A model generated the notes under the pieces. The model worked only from the letters and a program-made list of their open reading frames with translations. It ran no database searches and was not told the origin of the DNA. Both the position numbers and the translations under genes were made by a program. This document shows positions 37,653 through 44,927 of a stretch of 44,927 nt of DNA, piece after piece (the stretch's first letter is position 1; each line of letters starts with the position of its first letter). Origin of the DNA: an uncultured Sporosarcina sp. (lineage in GTDB: Bacteria > Bacillota > Bacilli > Bacillales_A > Planococcaceae); the NCBI GenBank assembly GCA_947644645.1, contig CANSAF010000017.1, positions 1 through 44,927 on the forward strand, in the 5' to 3' direction.

Positions 37653-37744
37653 TGATTTATACGTCGCAAGAATGGCTTCTAATTAAGTAGGTAAACTAGC
37701 AAATAATTGAAAAAGACAAGAGATTTTTATATGGAGGGATGGCA

Positions 37745-38626
37745 ATGCAATTATCGGATGTAGAAAAACGTTTTCTAGTACTGCATTATATATTTCCTGT
37801 TCCATTTCATCGTTTTAAAAAATTATTTGAAGAAGACCCTGAACTAATAGAATTTCCCACATATTCAACGAATAAACTCGCTTATTTATTGAATCTCACA
37901 CCTCAGAAAGCTAGTCAAATAAAAAAGTATTTAGTGGATCGTTCATGGATTCAAATCGAACAAAACTATAGCTTCCATAGTATTATTCCGATTCCATATC
38001 TACATCCAAAATATCCAGAAAAACTACGACAATTATTTGATCCACCTGCTGTGCTGTATTGTCAAGGCGATTTAAAATTACTAGAAAATCCTTTAAAAGT
38101 TGCGATTATCGGCGCAAGAAAAGCGACTTTCTACTCAGAGAAAGCGCTTACCTATATTGTTCCACCACTTGTAGAAAATAATATGATTGTCGTTTCCGGG
38201 CTTGCAAAAGGCGCAGATACTTTAGCGCATCAAGCAGCGCTGAAATATGGCGGAAAGACGATTGCTGTGCTCGGACATGGATTATTTCACTTATATCCAC
38301 AGGAAAATCAGCGATTAAAAGAAATCATTGCCCAAAAACATTTATTGGTGACCGAATATCCACCTTATATGCGTCCGGAAAGATGGACATTTCCAATGCG
38401 CAATCGGATTATTAGTGGTTTGTCAACGGCTGTTATTGTTACCGAATCAGCGAGAAAAAGTGGGACGATGAGTACAGTTGAACATGCACTAGAACACGGA
38501 AAAGATGTTTTTGCTGTACCAGGACCAATTACTTCTGAACTATCAGAAGGTCCGAATTATTTAATTGGCGAAGGCGCAGCACCATTATCCCATGGTTTTC
38601 AAGTCATTGAGACCTTAGTAAAATAA
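37745..38626 (+). CDS. dprA: DNA processing protein DprA (Smf)
   Basis: Protects incoming single-stranded DNA and loads RecA during natural transformation. The 293 residues have an N-terminal helical region (TPQKASQIKKYL) and the Rossmann-like core: VAIIGARKATFYSEKAL, GLAKGADTLAHQAAL, IAVLGHG, RNRIISGLS, ESARKSGTMSTVEHALEHGK and VFAVPGP. No C-terminal winged-helix domain, as in B. subtilis. Start ATG 37745, six bases after GGAGGG; the ATG at 37739 touches the ribosome site. Position before topA is canonical. Confidence 0.97.
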   Translation: MQLSDVEKRFLVLHYIFPVPFHRFKKLFEEDPELIEFPTYSTNKLAYLLNLTPQKASQIKKYLVDRSWIQIEQNYSFHSIIPIPYLHPKYPEKLRQLFDPPAVLYCQGDLKLLENPLKVAIIGARKATFYSEKALTYIVPPLVENNMIVVSGLAKGADTLAHQAALKYGGKTIAVLGHGLFHLYPQENQRLKEIIAQKHLLVTEYPPYMRPERWTFPMRNRIISGLSTAVIVTESARKSGTMSTVEHALEHGKDVFAVPGPITSELSEGPNYLIGEGAAPLSHGFQVIETLVK

Positions 38627-38742
38627 GGTTTTTTTAAAAAAATCACATGAAAATTTGCTTTTTCTTCAAATCTGTTATACATTTTGCAACAGGTATTCTT
38701 TTGAGGATGAAAAATGCAACCTCTATAGAAGGGGGAAAAATT

Positions 38743-40818
38743 ATGGCAGATTATTTAGTAATTGTAGAGTCCCCTGCAAAGGCGAAGACGATTGAACGCT
38801 ATTTGGGGAAAAAGTATATTGTAAGAGCATCATTAGGACATTTAAGAGATCTTCCGAAAAGTCAAATGGGTGTAGACACTGAAAATAATTATGAACCGAA
38901 ATATATTACGATTCGTGGGAAGGGACCCATCCTTCAAGAATTGAAAAAAGACGCAAAAAAAGTAAAGAAAATTTATCTCGCGGCTGACCCCGACAGAGAA
39001 GGGGAAGCAATTGCTTGGCATTTAGCTTTCCAGTTAGGGATTGACATTGAATCAAACTGTCGTGTTGTATTTAACGAAATTACGAAAGAAGCAATCAAAG
39101 AATCATTTAAAAACCCAAGACCAATAGATATGGATCTTGTAGATTCACAACAAGCGAGAAGAATATTAGACCGCCTTGTCGGTTACAATATTAGTCCGAT
39201 TTTATGGAAAAAAGTTAAAAAAGGTTTATCAGCAGGACGCGTTCAGTCAGTTGCGCTTCGTTTGATTATTGACCGTGAAAATGAAATCAATACCTTTGAA
39301 CCTGAAGAGTATTGGAGCATCGGTGCGACGTTCAAAAAAGGGCGCTCGAAATTCGAAGCGGCTTACTATGGCAATGCAAAGAAGAAATTAGCATTAGCCA
39401 ATCAAGCAGAAGTCAATGCTGTTTTAAAACAGTTAAAAGGTGATGACTTTGAAGTTCATGATGTTGTGAAGCGTGAACGAAAAAGAAATCCAGCAGTTCC
39501 TTTTACAACGTCTTCTTTACAACAAGAAGCTGCGAGAAAATTAAACTTCCGTGCGAGAAAAACGATGATGGTTGCCCAGCAATTATATGAAGGGATTAAC
39601 ATCGGAAAAGAAGGAACAGTCGGACTCATTACGTATATGAGAACGGACTCTACACGTATTGCTGACAGTGCTAAAGAAGAGTCAAAGACATTTATTGAAA
39701 AAATGTATGGCGAAGAGTATTTAGCGACTGGTCCGAAAAAGGAAGAAAAGAAAAAGGCTAACGCACAAGACGCGCACGAAGCAATTCGTCCGACGGGAGT
39801 TATGCGTACGCCTGACGCGATGAAAGCTTATTTAGCGCGTGACCAATATCGCTTATATAAACTAATTTGGGATAGACTTGTTGCAAGTCAAATGGCTCCT
39901 GCAATTTTAGATACAGTCCGTGTTGATTTGATCAATGAAGATGTTCGATTTAGAGCAACGGGTTCTCAAGTGAAATTTGACGGTTTTATGAAAGTATATG
40001 TTGAAGGCGACGATGATAAAAAAGAAGAAAAAGATCGTATTTTGCCACCTTTAGAAAAAGGAGAGCAATTAAAGTTTGAAGAAATGGAGCCGAAGCAACA
40101 TTTCACACAACCGCCACCGAGGTATACGGAAGCAAGATTGGTTCGTACGCTTGAAGAATTAGGTATAGGTCGTCCATCGACATTTGCACCAACACTTGAC
40201 ACAATTCAACGAAGAGGGTATGTTACTCTTGACGCAAAACGTTTCATCCCAACTGAACTTGGGACGATTGTGCATAATGCGGTCAATGAGTTTTTCCCAG
40301 ACATTATTGACGTTGAGTTTACAGCGCAAATGGAAAATGAGTTGGACGGAATTGAAGATGGCGAAAAGCAATGGAAACATGTCATCGATCATTTTTATAA
40401 AGATTTTGAAAAGCATGTGGAATATGCAGATGCTGAAATGGAAAAAATCGAAATTAAAGACGAACCAGCTGGTGAAGATTGCGAAAAATGTGGTGAGCCA
40501 ATGGTTTATAAGCTTGGACGTTATGGCAAGTTTATGGCATGCTCAGGTTTTCCAGATTGCCGCAATACAAAAGCGATTATGAAACCAATTGGTGTCGATT
40601 GTCCAGATTGTAAAGAAGGACAAGTTGTTGAACGTAAAAGTAAAACAAGACGTACTTTTTACGGTTGTGATCGTTATCCAGAGTGTGAATATGTATCATG
40701 GGATAAGCCAGTTGCAAGACCTTGTCCAAAATGTGACAGCACACTTGTTGAGAAAAAATCGAAAAAAGGCGTTCGTATTCAATGTACAGAGTGCGAATAC
40801 AAAGAAGATATTCAGTAA
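38743..40818 (+). CDS. topA: DNA topoisomerase I
   Basis: Type IA topoisomerase that relaxes negative supercoils. With ATG 38743 (after AGGGGGAAA) the protein is 691 residues, the B. subtilis length; the longer frame from 38647 adds an unconserved leader. Toprim domain with [16 protein letters not shown] and ADPDREGEA (81-89); active-site tyrosine Y298 in [12 protein letters not shown]; domain with HEAIRPTGV; and three C-terminal zinc ribbons with [25 protein letters not shown]. All catalytic residues intact. Confidence 0.98.
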   Translation: MADYLVIVESPAKAKTIERYLGKKYIVRASLGHLRDLPKSQMGVDTENNYEPKYITIRGKGPILQELKKDAKKVKKIYLAADPDREGEAIAWHLAFQLGIDIESNCRVVFNEITKEAIKESFKNPRPIDMDLVDSQQARRILDRLVGYNISPILWKKVKKGLSAGRVQSVALRLIIDRENEINTFEPEEYWSIGATFKKGRSKFEAAYYGNAKKKLALANQAEVNAVLKQLKGDDFEVHDVVKRERKRNPAVPFTTSSLQQEAARKLNFRARKTMMVAQQLYEGINIGKEGTVGLITYMRTDSTRIADSAKEESKTFIEKMYGEEYLATGPKKEEKKKANAQDAHEAIRPTGVMRTPDAMKAYLARDQYRLYKLIWDRLVASQMAPAILDTVRVDLINEDVRFRATGSQVKFDGFMKVYVEGDDDKKEEKDRILPPLEKGEQLKFEEMEPKQHFTQPPPRYTEARLVRTLEELGIGRPSTFAPTLDTIQRRGYVTLDAKRFIPTELGTIVHNAVNEFFPDIIDVEFTAQMENELDGIEDGEKQWKHVIDHFYKDFEKHVEYADAEMEKIEIKDEPAGEDCEKCGEPMVYKLGRYGKFMACSGFPDCRNTKAIMKPIGVDCPDCKEGQVVERKSKTRRTFYGCDRYPECEYVSWDKPVARPCPKCDSTLVEKKSKKGVRIQCTECEYKEDIQ

Positions 40819-40834
40819 AGCAAGCAATTTAGAC

Positions 40835-40858
40835 GGGGGGCTCCGGCTCCTCTTTTTT
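40835..40858 (+). terminator. Terminator after topA
   Basis: GGGGGGC pairs with GCTCCTC (two G-U pairs) around TCCG, then TTTTTT. Confidence 0.75.
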
Positions 40859-41029
40859 GTGCGTGTAATAAAAAATATTTTATTCGAACGTTTTATAGTT
40901 GATGAACCGACTCCGTTTGTTGTATAGTGAATTGCGGAGGACTTCAGAAAATAAAAATAAATCAGCATTTTTTAAGTGGAGTTCCTTTTGTACACGAAAA
41001 TGTCACTATATTTATAAAGCTTTCTACTG

Positions 41030-41057
41030 TTCAAATGGTTTATCATTTTGTTATAAT
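41030..41057 (+). promoter_or_regulatory. Probable promoter of xerC-hslV-hslU
   Basis: Extended -10 TGTTATAAT (41049-41057), with a weak TTCAAA 16 bases upstream of TATAAT, 31 bases before xerC. A second possible promoter, TTGATG-18-TATAGT, lies at 40899-40928. The rest of the 270-base gap after topA holds no gene. Confidence 0.55.
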
Positions 41058-41088
41058 CATAAAGGTTTCAGTGAGGGGAGTGTACATC

Positions 41089-41988
41089 ATGAAAATCTGT
41101 CCTTCAATCATTCGCGATGAATATATGCTATACATACAATTAGAGCGCAATTATTCATCACATACTGTCGATGAATATAAAGTGGATATTGATGAGTTTC
41201 TTTCATTTTTAACAGTGGAGGGAATTAATGATTTACATGACGTCACCTATATAGAAGCAAGACTTTATGCAACGACTTTATATAACAAAGGATTAGCAAG
41301 GACGTCTATTTCAAGAAAAATCTCTTCAGTAAGATCTTATTTTAAATTTGCAAATACCCGATATGGTGTGGCGGATCATGCTTTTACATCGCTTCATCAC
41401 CCGAAAAAGCAAGAGAAATTGCCTGCTTTTTTTTATGAGGAAGAAATGTCGGCTTTATTTAAAGCTTGTGAGGGAACAGATTTAAAATCACTTCGGGATT
41501 ACGCTATTCTTGAACTGCTTTATGCAACAGGAATGCGTGTTAGTGAACTAACATCTATCAAAACGACTGATGTCGATCATGATCTAAGTATTGTAAAAGT
41601 AATGGGGAAAGGAAGGAAAGAGCGTTATATTCCTTTCGGTAGTTACGCAAATGAGGCGTTGAACGCTTATTTAACGACAAGTCGTCCGCGTCTTATGAAA
41701 AACGAAGACCATCCGATATTATTTGTCAATATGCGTGGGAAGCCGTTAACAGAAAATGGTGTAAGCTATATTTTGAATGCGATTATGGAACGTGCTTCGC
41801 TGCATATGAAAATATATCCCCATATGCTCAGACATACATTTGCAACACATTTATTGGAAAATGGTGCAGATATGCGATCCGTCCAAGAACTTTTGGGACA
41901 TTCACATCTCTCTTCGACGCAAGTATATACACATATTACAAAAGAACATTTAAGAAAAACATATATGAACACCCATCCAAGAGCATAG
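41089..41988 (+). CDS. xerC: Tyrosine recombinase XerC (CodV)
   Basis: Site-specific recombinase that resolves chromosome dimers at dif with XerD/RipX. The 299 residues have the SAM-like N-terminal DNA-binding domain (about 1-105) and the catalytic domain with Arg150 (TGMRVSEL), Lys174 (GKGRKER), His245-x-x-Arg248 (HMLRHTFATH), His271 (LLGHSHLSS) and nucleophile Tyr280 (TQVYTHI). Start ATG 41089 after GAGGGGAG; the frame is open to 40927 but the extra 54 residues are not family-like. Heads the xerC-hslV-hslU(-codY) cluster as in B. subtilis, but without trmFO before it. Confidence 0.96.
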   Translation: MKICPSIIRDEYMLYIQLERNYSSHTVDEYKVDIDEFLSFLTVEGINDLHDVTYIEARLYATTLYNKGLARTSISRKISSVRSYFKFANTRYGVADHAFTSLHHPKKQEKLPAFFYEEEMSALFKACEGTDLKSLRDYAILELLYATGMRVSELTSIKTTDVDHDLSIVKVMGKGRKERYIPFGSYANEALNAYLTTSRPRLMKNEDHPILFVNMRGKPLTENGVSYILNAIMERASLHMKIYPHMLRHTFATHLLENGADMRSVQELLGHSHLSSTQVYTHITKEHLRKTYMNTHPRA

Positions 41989-42000
41989 GAGGTTATATTT

Positions 42001-42540
42001 ATGGAATTTCATGCAACAACAATATTTGCGATTCGTCATAACGGGGCATGTGCAATGTCAGGTGACGGGCAAGTAACGGTTGGAAATGCGGTCGTGATGA
42101 AGCATACTGCAAGGAAAGTTCGCAAAATTTATGGTGGAAAAGTATTGGCAGGTTTCGCGGGTTCAGTAGCGGATGCTTTTACTTTATTCGACTTATTTGA
42201 AGCTAAATTAACCGAGTATAATGGAAATTTGCAAAGAGCGGCTGTGGAATTAGCGAGAGAGTGGCGTGGAGATCGAATTTTACGCAAACTTGAAGCAATG
42301 TTACTTGTGATGAATGAGCGTGAATTATTGCTCGTTTCTGGAACAGGTGAAGTGATTGAACCAGATGATGGCGTACTCGCAATTGGTTCAGGCGGTCATT
42401 ATGCACTAGCGGCAGGACGCGCACTGAAAAAGCATGCTGGGGAGACGTTAACAGCAGAAGAAATTGCAAAAGCAGCACTTGAAACGGCAGCAGAAATATG
42501 TGTCTATACGAATGATCAGATTATTGTGGAGGTACTTTAA
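42001..42540 (+). CDS. hslV: ATP-dependent protease subunit HslV (ClpQ/CodW)
   Basis: Peptidase ring of the HslUV (ClpQY) protease. The 179 residues begin [26 protein letters not shown], then [27 protein letters not shown] and [16 protein letters not shown]. The N-terminal nucleophile region is of interest: B. subtilis ClpQ has serine after methionine (MSSFHATT), while here residue 2 is glutamate, so the conserved Thr6 (or Thr7) would have to be exposed by removal of MEFHA. Listeria has the same type of start (MELHATT). TAGGAGG precedes ATG 42001. Overlaps hslU by one base. Confidence 0.97.
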   Translation: MEFHATTIFAIRHNGACAMSGDGQVTVGNAVVMKHTARKVRKIYGGKVLAGFAGSVADAFTLFDLFEAKLTEYNGNLQRAAVELAREWRGDRILRKLEAMLLVMNERELLLVSGTGEVIEPDDGVLAIGSGGHYALAAGRALKKHAGETLTAEEIAKAALETAAEICVYTNDQIIVEVL

Positions 42541-43940
42541 TGACGAATAGAAAGGAATTAACCCCGAAGGAACTAACAGCGCATTTAGATCGTTATATTA
42601 TCGGTCAAGAGAAAGCAAAGCGCGCTGTAGCAGTTGCGATTCGAAATCGATATAGAAGAAGTTTGTTATCCGATGAAGAAAAAAATGAAATCATTCCGAA
42701 AAACATTTTGATGATTGGACCAACGGGTGTTGGGAAAACTGAAATTGCAAGAAGAATTGCGAAGCTTGTCAACGCACCATTCTTAAAAGTTGAAGCAACG
42801 AAGTTTACAGAAGTTGGTTATGTCGGTCGTGATGTTGAATCGATGGTCAGAGATTTAACTGAAGCGGGTGTGAGAATTGTGCGCGCACAGAAACGTGAAG
42901 AAGTGCGTGAACAAGCGATCAAGCATGCCAATGAACGCCTCATTAAATTACTCGTACCAGAATTGAAAAAACAACAGGGTGGACCTAATCCATTTGAAAT
43001 GCTTTTCGGGCAAAAGCAAGAAGAAGAAGAGACAGATCATGTACAAGAAGCGGAAGTGCGCCGCAAGCGTTCAGATGTTCGGGAAGCTTTAGCAAATGGT
43101 GAACTCGAAGAAAAAGAAGTCACGATAGAGCTTACAGAGCAACAACCATCGCTATATGATGCATTCCAAGGCTCTGGGATGGAACAGATGGGCGCAAATA
43201 TGCAAGATGCCCTTTCATCGCTTATGCCAAAAAAGAAAACAAAACGTAAAATGAAAGTAAAAGATGCACGAATCGTTCTTGAAGCTGAAGAAGCCGATAA
43301 ATTAATCGATCATGATGAAATTGCAAGACATGCGATTGAACTTACGGAGCAATCTGGCATTATCTTTTTGGACGAAATGGATAAAATTGCACGTAGTGAA
43401 GGAAGTGGGGCATCCGCTGATGTATCACGTGAAGGCGTGCAACGAGACATTTTACCAATCGTAGAAGGGTCTACTGTATCTACGAAATACGGCGCAGTAA
43501 AAACAGATTTTATTTTGTTTATCGCTGCAGGCGCATTTCATATTGCAAAACCTTCAGATATTATTCCAGAATTACAAGGGAGATTCCCAATCCGAGTTGA
43601 ACTCGATAAGTTATCGAAAGAAGACTTTGAGCGCATCTTAAAAGAGCCAGACTTTTCACTAATTCGTCAATACGAGAAGTTATTGAAAACGGAAGATGTC
43701 ATTTTAGATTTCACTGACGAAGCGATTACGAAATTAGCTGAAATTGCATTCGAAGTGAATGATCAAACTGAAAACATCGGTGCGCGTCGTCTTCATACAA
43801 TTATGGAGAAATTATTAGAAGAGCTTTCTTATGAAGCGGCTAATATTGGACCTGCAACCATTAAAATTACACCGGCATATGTCGATAAAAAATTGAAGGA
43901 AATTGTGAAAAACAAAGATTTGTCACAATTTATCCTGTAA
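42540..43940 (+). CDS. hslU: ATP-dependent protease ATPase subunit HslU (ClpY/CodX)
   Basis: AAA+ unfoldase that feeds substrates to HslV. The 466 residues have [21 protein letters not shown], Walker A GPTGVGKT (60-67), the pore-region motif [17 protein letters not shown], an inserted I domain (about 105-240, charged and variable), Walker [36 protein letters not shown], and the sensor-2 region [17 protein letters not shown]-terminus ends SQFIL, the kind of tail that docks into HslV. Starts one base inside the hslV stop. Confidence 0.98.
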   Translation: MTNRKELTPKELTAHLDRYIIGQEKAKRAVAVAIRNRYRRSLLSDEEKNEIIPKNILMIGPTGVGKTEIARRIAKLVNAPFLKVEATKFTEVGYVGRDVESMVRDLTEAGVRIVRAQKREEVREQAIKHANERLIKLLVPELKKQQGGPNPFEMLFGQKQEEEETDHVQEAEVRRKRSDVREALANGELEEKEVTIELTEQQPSLYDAFQGSGMEQMGANMQDALSSLMPKKKTKRKMKVKDARIVLEAEEADKLIDHDEIARHAIELTEQSGIIFLDEMDKIARSEGSGASADVSREGVQRDILPIVEGSTVSTKYGAVKTDFILFIAAGAFHIAKPSDIIPELQGRFPIRVELDKLSKEDFERILKEPDFSLIRQYEKLLKTEDVILDFTDEAITKLAEIAFEVNDQTENIGARRLHTIMEKLLEELSYEAANIGPATIKITPAYVDKKLKEIVKNKDLSQFIL

Positions 43941-43971
43941 TTAAATCATATTAGTTTATTTAATGATTGGA

Positions 43972-43989
43972 AACCTTTAGAATATTCTA
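43972..43989. promoter_or_regulatory. Palindrome and CodY-box-like sequence upstream of codY
   Basis: TAGAATATTCTA (43978-43989) is a perfect 12-base palindrome. The overlapping AACCTTTAGAATATT (43972-43986) differs from the CodY box AATTTTCWGAAAATT at four of 15 positions. It lies 36-54 bases before the codY ATG, next to CTATAAC, a possible -10. Autoregulation by CodY is an inference. Confidence 0.4.
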
Positions 43990-44025
43990 TAACATCACTT
44001 TAAAACATCCTAGGAGGAAATAATA

Positions 44026-44799
44026 ATGTCATTATTAATAAAAACACGTAAAATTAACGCAATGTTACAGGAGTCTGGTGGAGACGCTGTAAACTTTAAA
44101 GAAATGGCTGAGAAATTAAGCTCGGTAATTGAATCTAACGTATTCATCGTTAGCAGAAGAGGTAAATTACTTGGTCTTGAAATTCACCAACAAATCGAAA
44201 ACGAACGCGTAAAAGACATGTTCGAAAGCCGTCAATTCCCTGAAGAATATACACAAAAGCTTTTCGAAGTAAGAGAAACTTCTTCAAACTTAGACATCGA
44301 TAGCACATATACAGCTTTCCCAGTTGAAAACAAAGAGCTCTTCAAAGATGGTTTAACGACAATCGTTCCAATTATGGGTGGCGGAGAGCGTTTAGGTACA
44401 TTACTTCTTGCAAGAATGTCTGAGCAATTCGAAGATGACGATCTAATCCTTGCAGAATACGGTGCAACAGTTGTTGGAATGGAAATCTTACGTGAGAAAG
44501 CTGGAGAAATCGAGCATGAAGCACGTAGCAAAGCTGTTGTTCAAATGGCAATCAACTCATTATCTTACAGTGAGCACGAAGCAATCGAGCATATCTTCAA
44601 AGAACTAGACGGCGAAGAAGGTTTACTTGTAGCGTCTAAAATTGCAGACCGTGTAGGTATCACACGTTCAGTAATCGTTAACGCATTGCGTAAACTTGAA
44701 AGTGCTGGCGTAATTGAATCACGTTCTTTAGGAATGAAAGGAACATATATTAAAGTTTTAAACAATAAATTCCTTGCTGAACTTGAAAAACAAAAATAA
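44026..44799 (+). CDS. codY: Global transcriptional regulator CodY
   Basis: GTP- and branched-chain amino acid-sensing regulator of nutrient adaptation. The 257 residues match B. subtilis CodY closely: N-terminal GAF domain (about 1-155; [51 protein letters not shown]), linker helix, and C-terminal winged helix-turn-helix [20 protein letters not shown] followed by [25 protein letters not shown] site before ATG 44026. The final codons are present a second time just downstream (44808-44830). Confidence 0.98.
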   Translation: MSLLIKTRKINAMLQESGGDAVNFKEMAEKLSSVIESNVFIVSRRGKLLGLEIHQQIENERVKDMFESRQFPEEYTQKLFEVRETSSNLDIDSTYTAFPVENKELFKDGLTTIVPIMGGGERLGTLLLARMSEQFEDDDLILAEYGATVVGMEILREKAGEIEHEARSKAVVQMAINSLSYSEHEAIEHIFKELDGEEGLLVASKIADRVGITRSVIVNALRKLESAGVIESRSLGMKGTYIKVLNNKFLAELEKQK

Positions 44800-44830
44800 A
44801 TTACAGAGCTGAACTTGAAAAACAAAAATA
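44776..44830 (+). repeat. Duplicated 3' end of codY
   Basis: The 23 bases at 44776-44798, encoding AELEKQK and the first two stop bases, recur exactly at 44808-44830 with a TAG end. Period 32 bases, so the second copy is out of the codY frame. Confidence 0.85.
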
Positions 44831-44835
44831 GTACA

Positions 44836-44927
44836 AGAGGCTGGGACATAAAAAGCCTAAAGTAAAAAAATTTGAAATTGAGCACGATCACTATAAACTT
44901 TTTTAATCTTTTTATACAATTTTGGTT
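44836..44927. other. Intergenic sequence after codY starting with a GAGGCTGGGACATAAAA motif
   Basis: From 44839 the sequence reads AGAGGCTGGGACATAAAAAG, a wording often seen, from memory, at the start of intergenic hairpins in low-GC Firmicutes. The partner arm would lie beyond the window. No ORF. Confidence 0.4.

Noticed and set aside
40184-40927. Overlapping plus-strand ORFs of 132 and 112 residues in another frame of topA
   Set aside because: They are alternative frames of the conserved topA C-terminus.
40927-41088. 54-residue N-terminal extension of xerC
   Set aside because: Not similar to XerC, and it would place the -10-like TATAAT and the GAGGGGAG ribosome site inside coding sequence.
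1-44927. CRISPR arrays, tRNA or rRNA genes, prophage, transposase or defence genes
   Set aside because: None seen: no regularly spaced repeats, no cloverleaf or rRNA sequence recognised, and every substantial plus-strand gene is a conserved housekeeping gene.

Overview
This window is a contiguous stretch of core chromosome from a low-GC, Gram-positive, spore-forming member of the Bacillales. Gene order follows the Bacillus subtilis priA-to-codY region almost gene for gene, and a spoVM gene is present, so the organism very probably makes endospores. Protein sequences are clearly Bacillus-like without being Bacillus itself; a Planococcaceae-type genome (Lysinibacillus/Sporosarcina/Kurthia neighbourhood) is my best guess, from memory of such proteins only. 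No rRNA, tRNA, CRISPR array, transposase, phage gene or defence island is visible.

Layout. 1-10.2 kb: a tightly overlapping run priA (5' end cut off)-def-fmt-rsmB-prpC-prkC-rsgA-rpe-thiN-spoVM, covering replication restart, translation start, rRNA methylation, PASTA kinase/phosphatase signalling, ribosome assembly and thiamine pyrophosphate. rpmB (L28) lies alone on the minus strand. 10.8-16.9 kb: yloU(asp23)-fakA, then sdaAB-sdaAA-recG. 17-20.8 kb: the FapR-controlled lipid operon fapR-plsX-fabD-fabG, then acpP. 20.9-28.0 kb: rnc-smc-ftsY and ylxM-ffh (chromosome organisation and signal recognition particle). 28.2-33.2 kb: rpsP-khpA-rimM-trmD-rplS-lepB-rbgA-rnhB (ribosome biogenesis, secretion). 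33.2-35.4 kb: a FliK-like/FlhB-like pair (ylqG/ylqH position). 35.5-44.8 kb: sucC-sucD, dprA, topA, xerC-hslV-hslU, codY.

Many neighbours overlap by the 4-base ATGA/GTGA arrangement that suggests translational coupling (def/fmt/rsmB, prpC/prkC, rpe/thiN, fapR/plsX/fabD/fabG, rimM/trmD, ylqG/ylqH). Several starts are not ATG: GTG for prpC, thiN, sdaAA and fapR; TTG for def and acpP; and apparently CTG for rsgA. Transcription units are separated by clear Rho-independent terminators and several near-consensus SigA promoters.

What differs from the textbook layout: no trmFO between topA and xerC; no ylqD between khpA and rimM, where there is instead a 125-bp inverted-repeat element; SpoVM carries a basic C-terminal extension whose codons also form the terminator stem; two large hairpin repeats lie between fabG and acpP; a perfect palindrome abuts the sdaAB -35; and the 3' end of codY is duplicated just downstream. 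I found no convincing undescribed multi-gene system; the interesting signals are in the intergenic DNA and in small deviations of known genes.
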